The notes beneath the pieces are model-generated. The model worked only from the letters and a program-made list of their open reading frames with translations. It searched no databases and was not told the DNA's origin. Position numbers and translations under genes: made by a program. This document shows positions 5,529 through 6,204 of a DNA stretch of 6,204 nt, piece by piece. This DNA is from Pseudomonadota bacterium (GTDB lineage: Bacteria; Pseudomonadota; Alphaproteobacteria; Acetobacterales; Acetobacteraceae). The DNA is taken from positions 1 to 6,204 of the forward strand of contig JAJZEG010000303.1 in the NCBI GenBank assembly GCA_021828605.1, written 5' to 3'. The first letter of the stretch is position 1; every line of letters starts with the position of its first letter.

Positions 5529-6204
5529 TCAACGCAATTCGCGGCGGAGGATTTTGCCGGTGACGGTTTTTGGCAAATCGGCGATAATCGCGACCTGGCG
5601 CGGATATTTATAGGCGGCCATGCGCTCGCGGCAGAAATCGATGATCTGCTCGGGCGTGGTGCTGGTGCCGGGTTTCAGGCTGATCACCGCTTTCACCGTC
5701 TCGCCGCGATAGGCGTCGGGCACGCCGACCACGGCGGCCTCGCGCACGGCGGGGTGGGTGTACAGCACATCCTCGACCTCGCGCGGCCAGACCTTATAGC
5801 CCGCCGCATTGATCATGTCCTTCTTGCGATCAACCAGATAAAACCAGCCTTGCGCGTCCATGAAGCCGACATCGCCGGTATGCAGGCGGCCTTCCTTGAT
5901 CGCCTCGGCGGTTTTATCGGGCTTGTTCCAATAGCCGGGCACCACCATCGGCCCGGCGGTGACAATTTCGCCAATTTCGCCCACCTTCAGGGGCGCACCG
6001 TCATCATCGCAAATCCACGAGATGGTGTCATAGACCGGCACGCCGATGGCCAGCGCGCCCGAGGCCGGATCGACCGGGGCTTCGCGGTGCAGCGGCACCA
6101 CATGCGAGGGCGAGTTGGTTTCGGTCAGGCCGTAGCCATTATGGATGTAATGGCCGAATTTGGCACGAAAATCAGTGACTACGCTGGGCGGGATCGGCGC
6201 GCCG
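5529..6204 (-). CDS. Acyl-CoA synthetase / AMP-dependent ligase (ANL superfamily), C-terminal part
   Basis: Partial gene; the start lies beyond the right edge and the stop TGA is at 5531-5529. The 224 visible codons cover the end of the large adenylation domain and the whole small domain. In order they show YGLTETNSP (the adenine-binding YGxTE motif), GEIGEIVTAGPMVVPGYWN, LHTGDVGFMDAQGWFYLVDR (the ATP-ribose-binding Asp and hinge Arg), KKDMINAAGYKVWPREVED, and KTVTGKILRREL with the catalytic lysine eight residues from the end. All key residues are intact. The family activates carboxylic acids to acyl-AMP and then acyl-CoA; the motifs most resemble medium- or long-chain fatty-acid CoA ligases (FadD-like), but the substrate cannot be fixed because the acid-binding pocket is outside the window. 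The gene precedes tRNA-Gly on the same strand with a 62-nt gap that contains a GC-rich hairpin but no T-run. Confidence 0.92.
   Translation of the reverse strand, partial: GAPIPPSVVTDFRAKFGHYIHNGYGLTETNSPSHVVPLHREAPVDPASGALAIGVPVYDTISWICDDDGAPLKVGEIGEIVTAGPMVVPGYWNKPDKTAEAIKEGRLHTGDVGFMDAQGWFYLVDRKKDMINAAGYKVWPREVEDVLYTHPAVREAAVVGVPDAYRGETVKAVISLKPGTSTTPEQIIDFCRERMAAYKYPRQVAIIADLPKTVTGKILRRELR

Overview
The window looks like a stretch of alphaproteobacterial chromosome, plausibly from the Acetobacteraceae. This rests on the moderately high G+C (about 60% in most coding blocks), the combination of an LpxR-like outer-membrane protein with a DUF2147 exported protein, and an alphaproteobacterial-type tRNA-Gly(CCC) with an encoded CCA. 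The assignment is an inference; no taxonomic marker gene is present.

Layout: (1) the 5' part of an LpxR/DUF2219-family lipid A deacylase-like gene on the minus strand (481 down to the left edge, cut by the window); (2) a 225-nt divergent intergenic region with a possible sigma70-type promoter for the minus-strand gene; (3) a small secreted DUF2147-family protein on the plus strand (707-1207), whose stop codon lies in a very G-rich array of three 15-bp repeats (1193-1237); (4) a single large plus-strand gene (1315-5391, 1358 aa) that fuses a PD-(D/E)xK nuclease-like domain, a gamma-type N6-adenine DNA methyltransferase and a target-recognition region, i.e. a solitary Type IIG/IIL-like (Eco57I-class) restriction-modification enzyme; (5) tRNA-Gly(CCC) on the minus strand (5393-5466), whose encoded CCA end is one base from the stop codon of the large gene; (6) the 3' part of an acyl-CoA synthetase (AMP-binding) gene on the minus strand (5529 to the right edge).

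The most noteworthy element is the large gene. It looks like a one-gene defence islet set between ordinary genes and abutting the 3' end of a tRNA gene, a classic landing place for acquired DNA. Within it, the DNA coding for the putative specificity region (about 4440-5040) is clearly AT-richer (274/600, about 46% G+C by hand count) than the flanking nuclease, methyltransferase and C-terminal parts (112/180, about 62% in three sampled 60-nt blocks). It also uses codons rare elsewhere in the gene, which suggests that the specificity module was exchanged by recombination. None of the other genes seen here (lipid A modification, exported DUF2147 protein, tRNA, fatty-acid activation) has an obvious functional link to restriction. 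No integrase, transposase, CRISPR array or further defence gene is visible.
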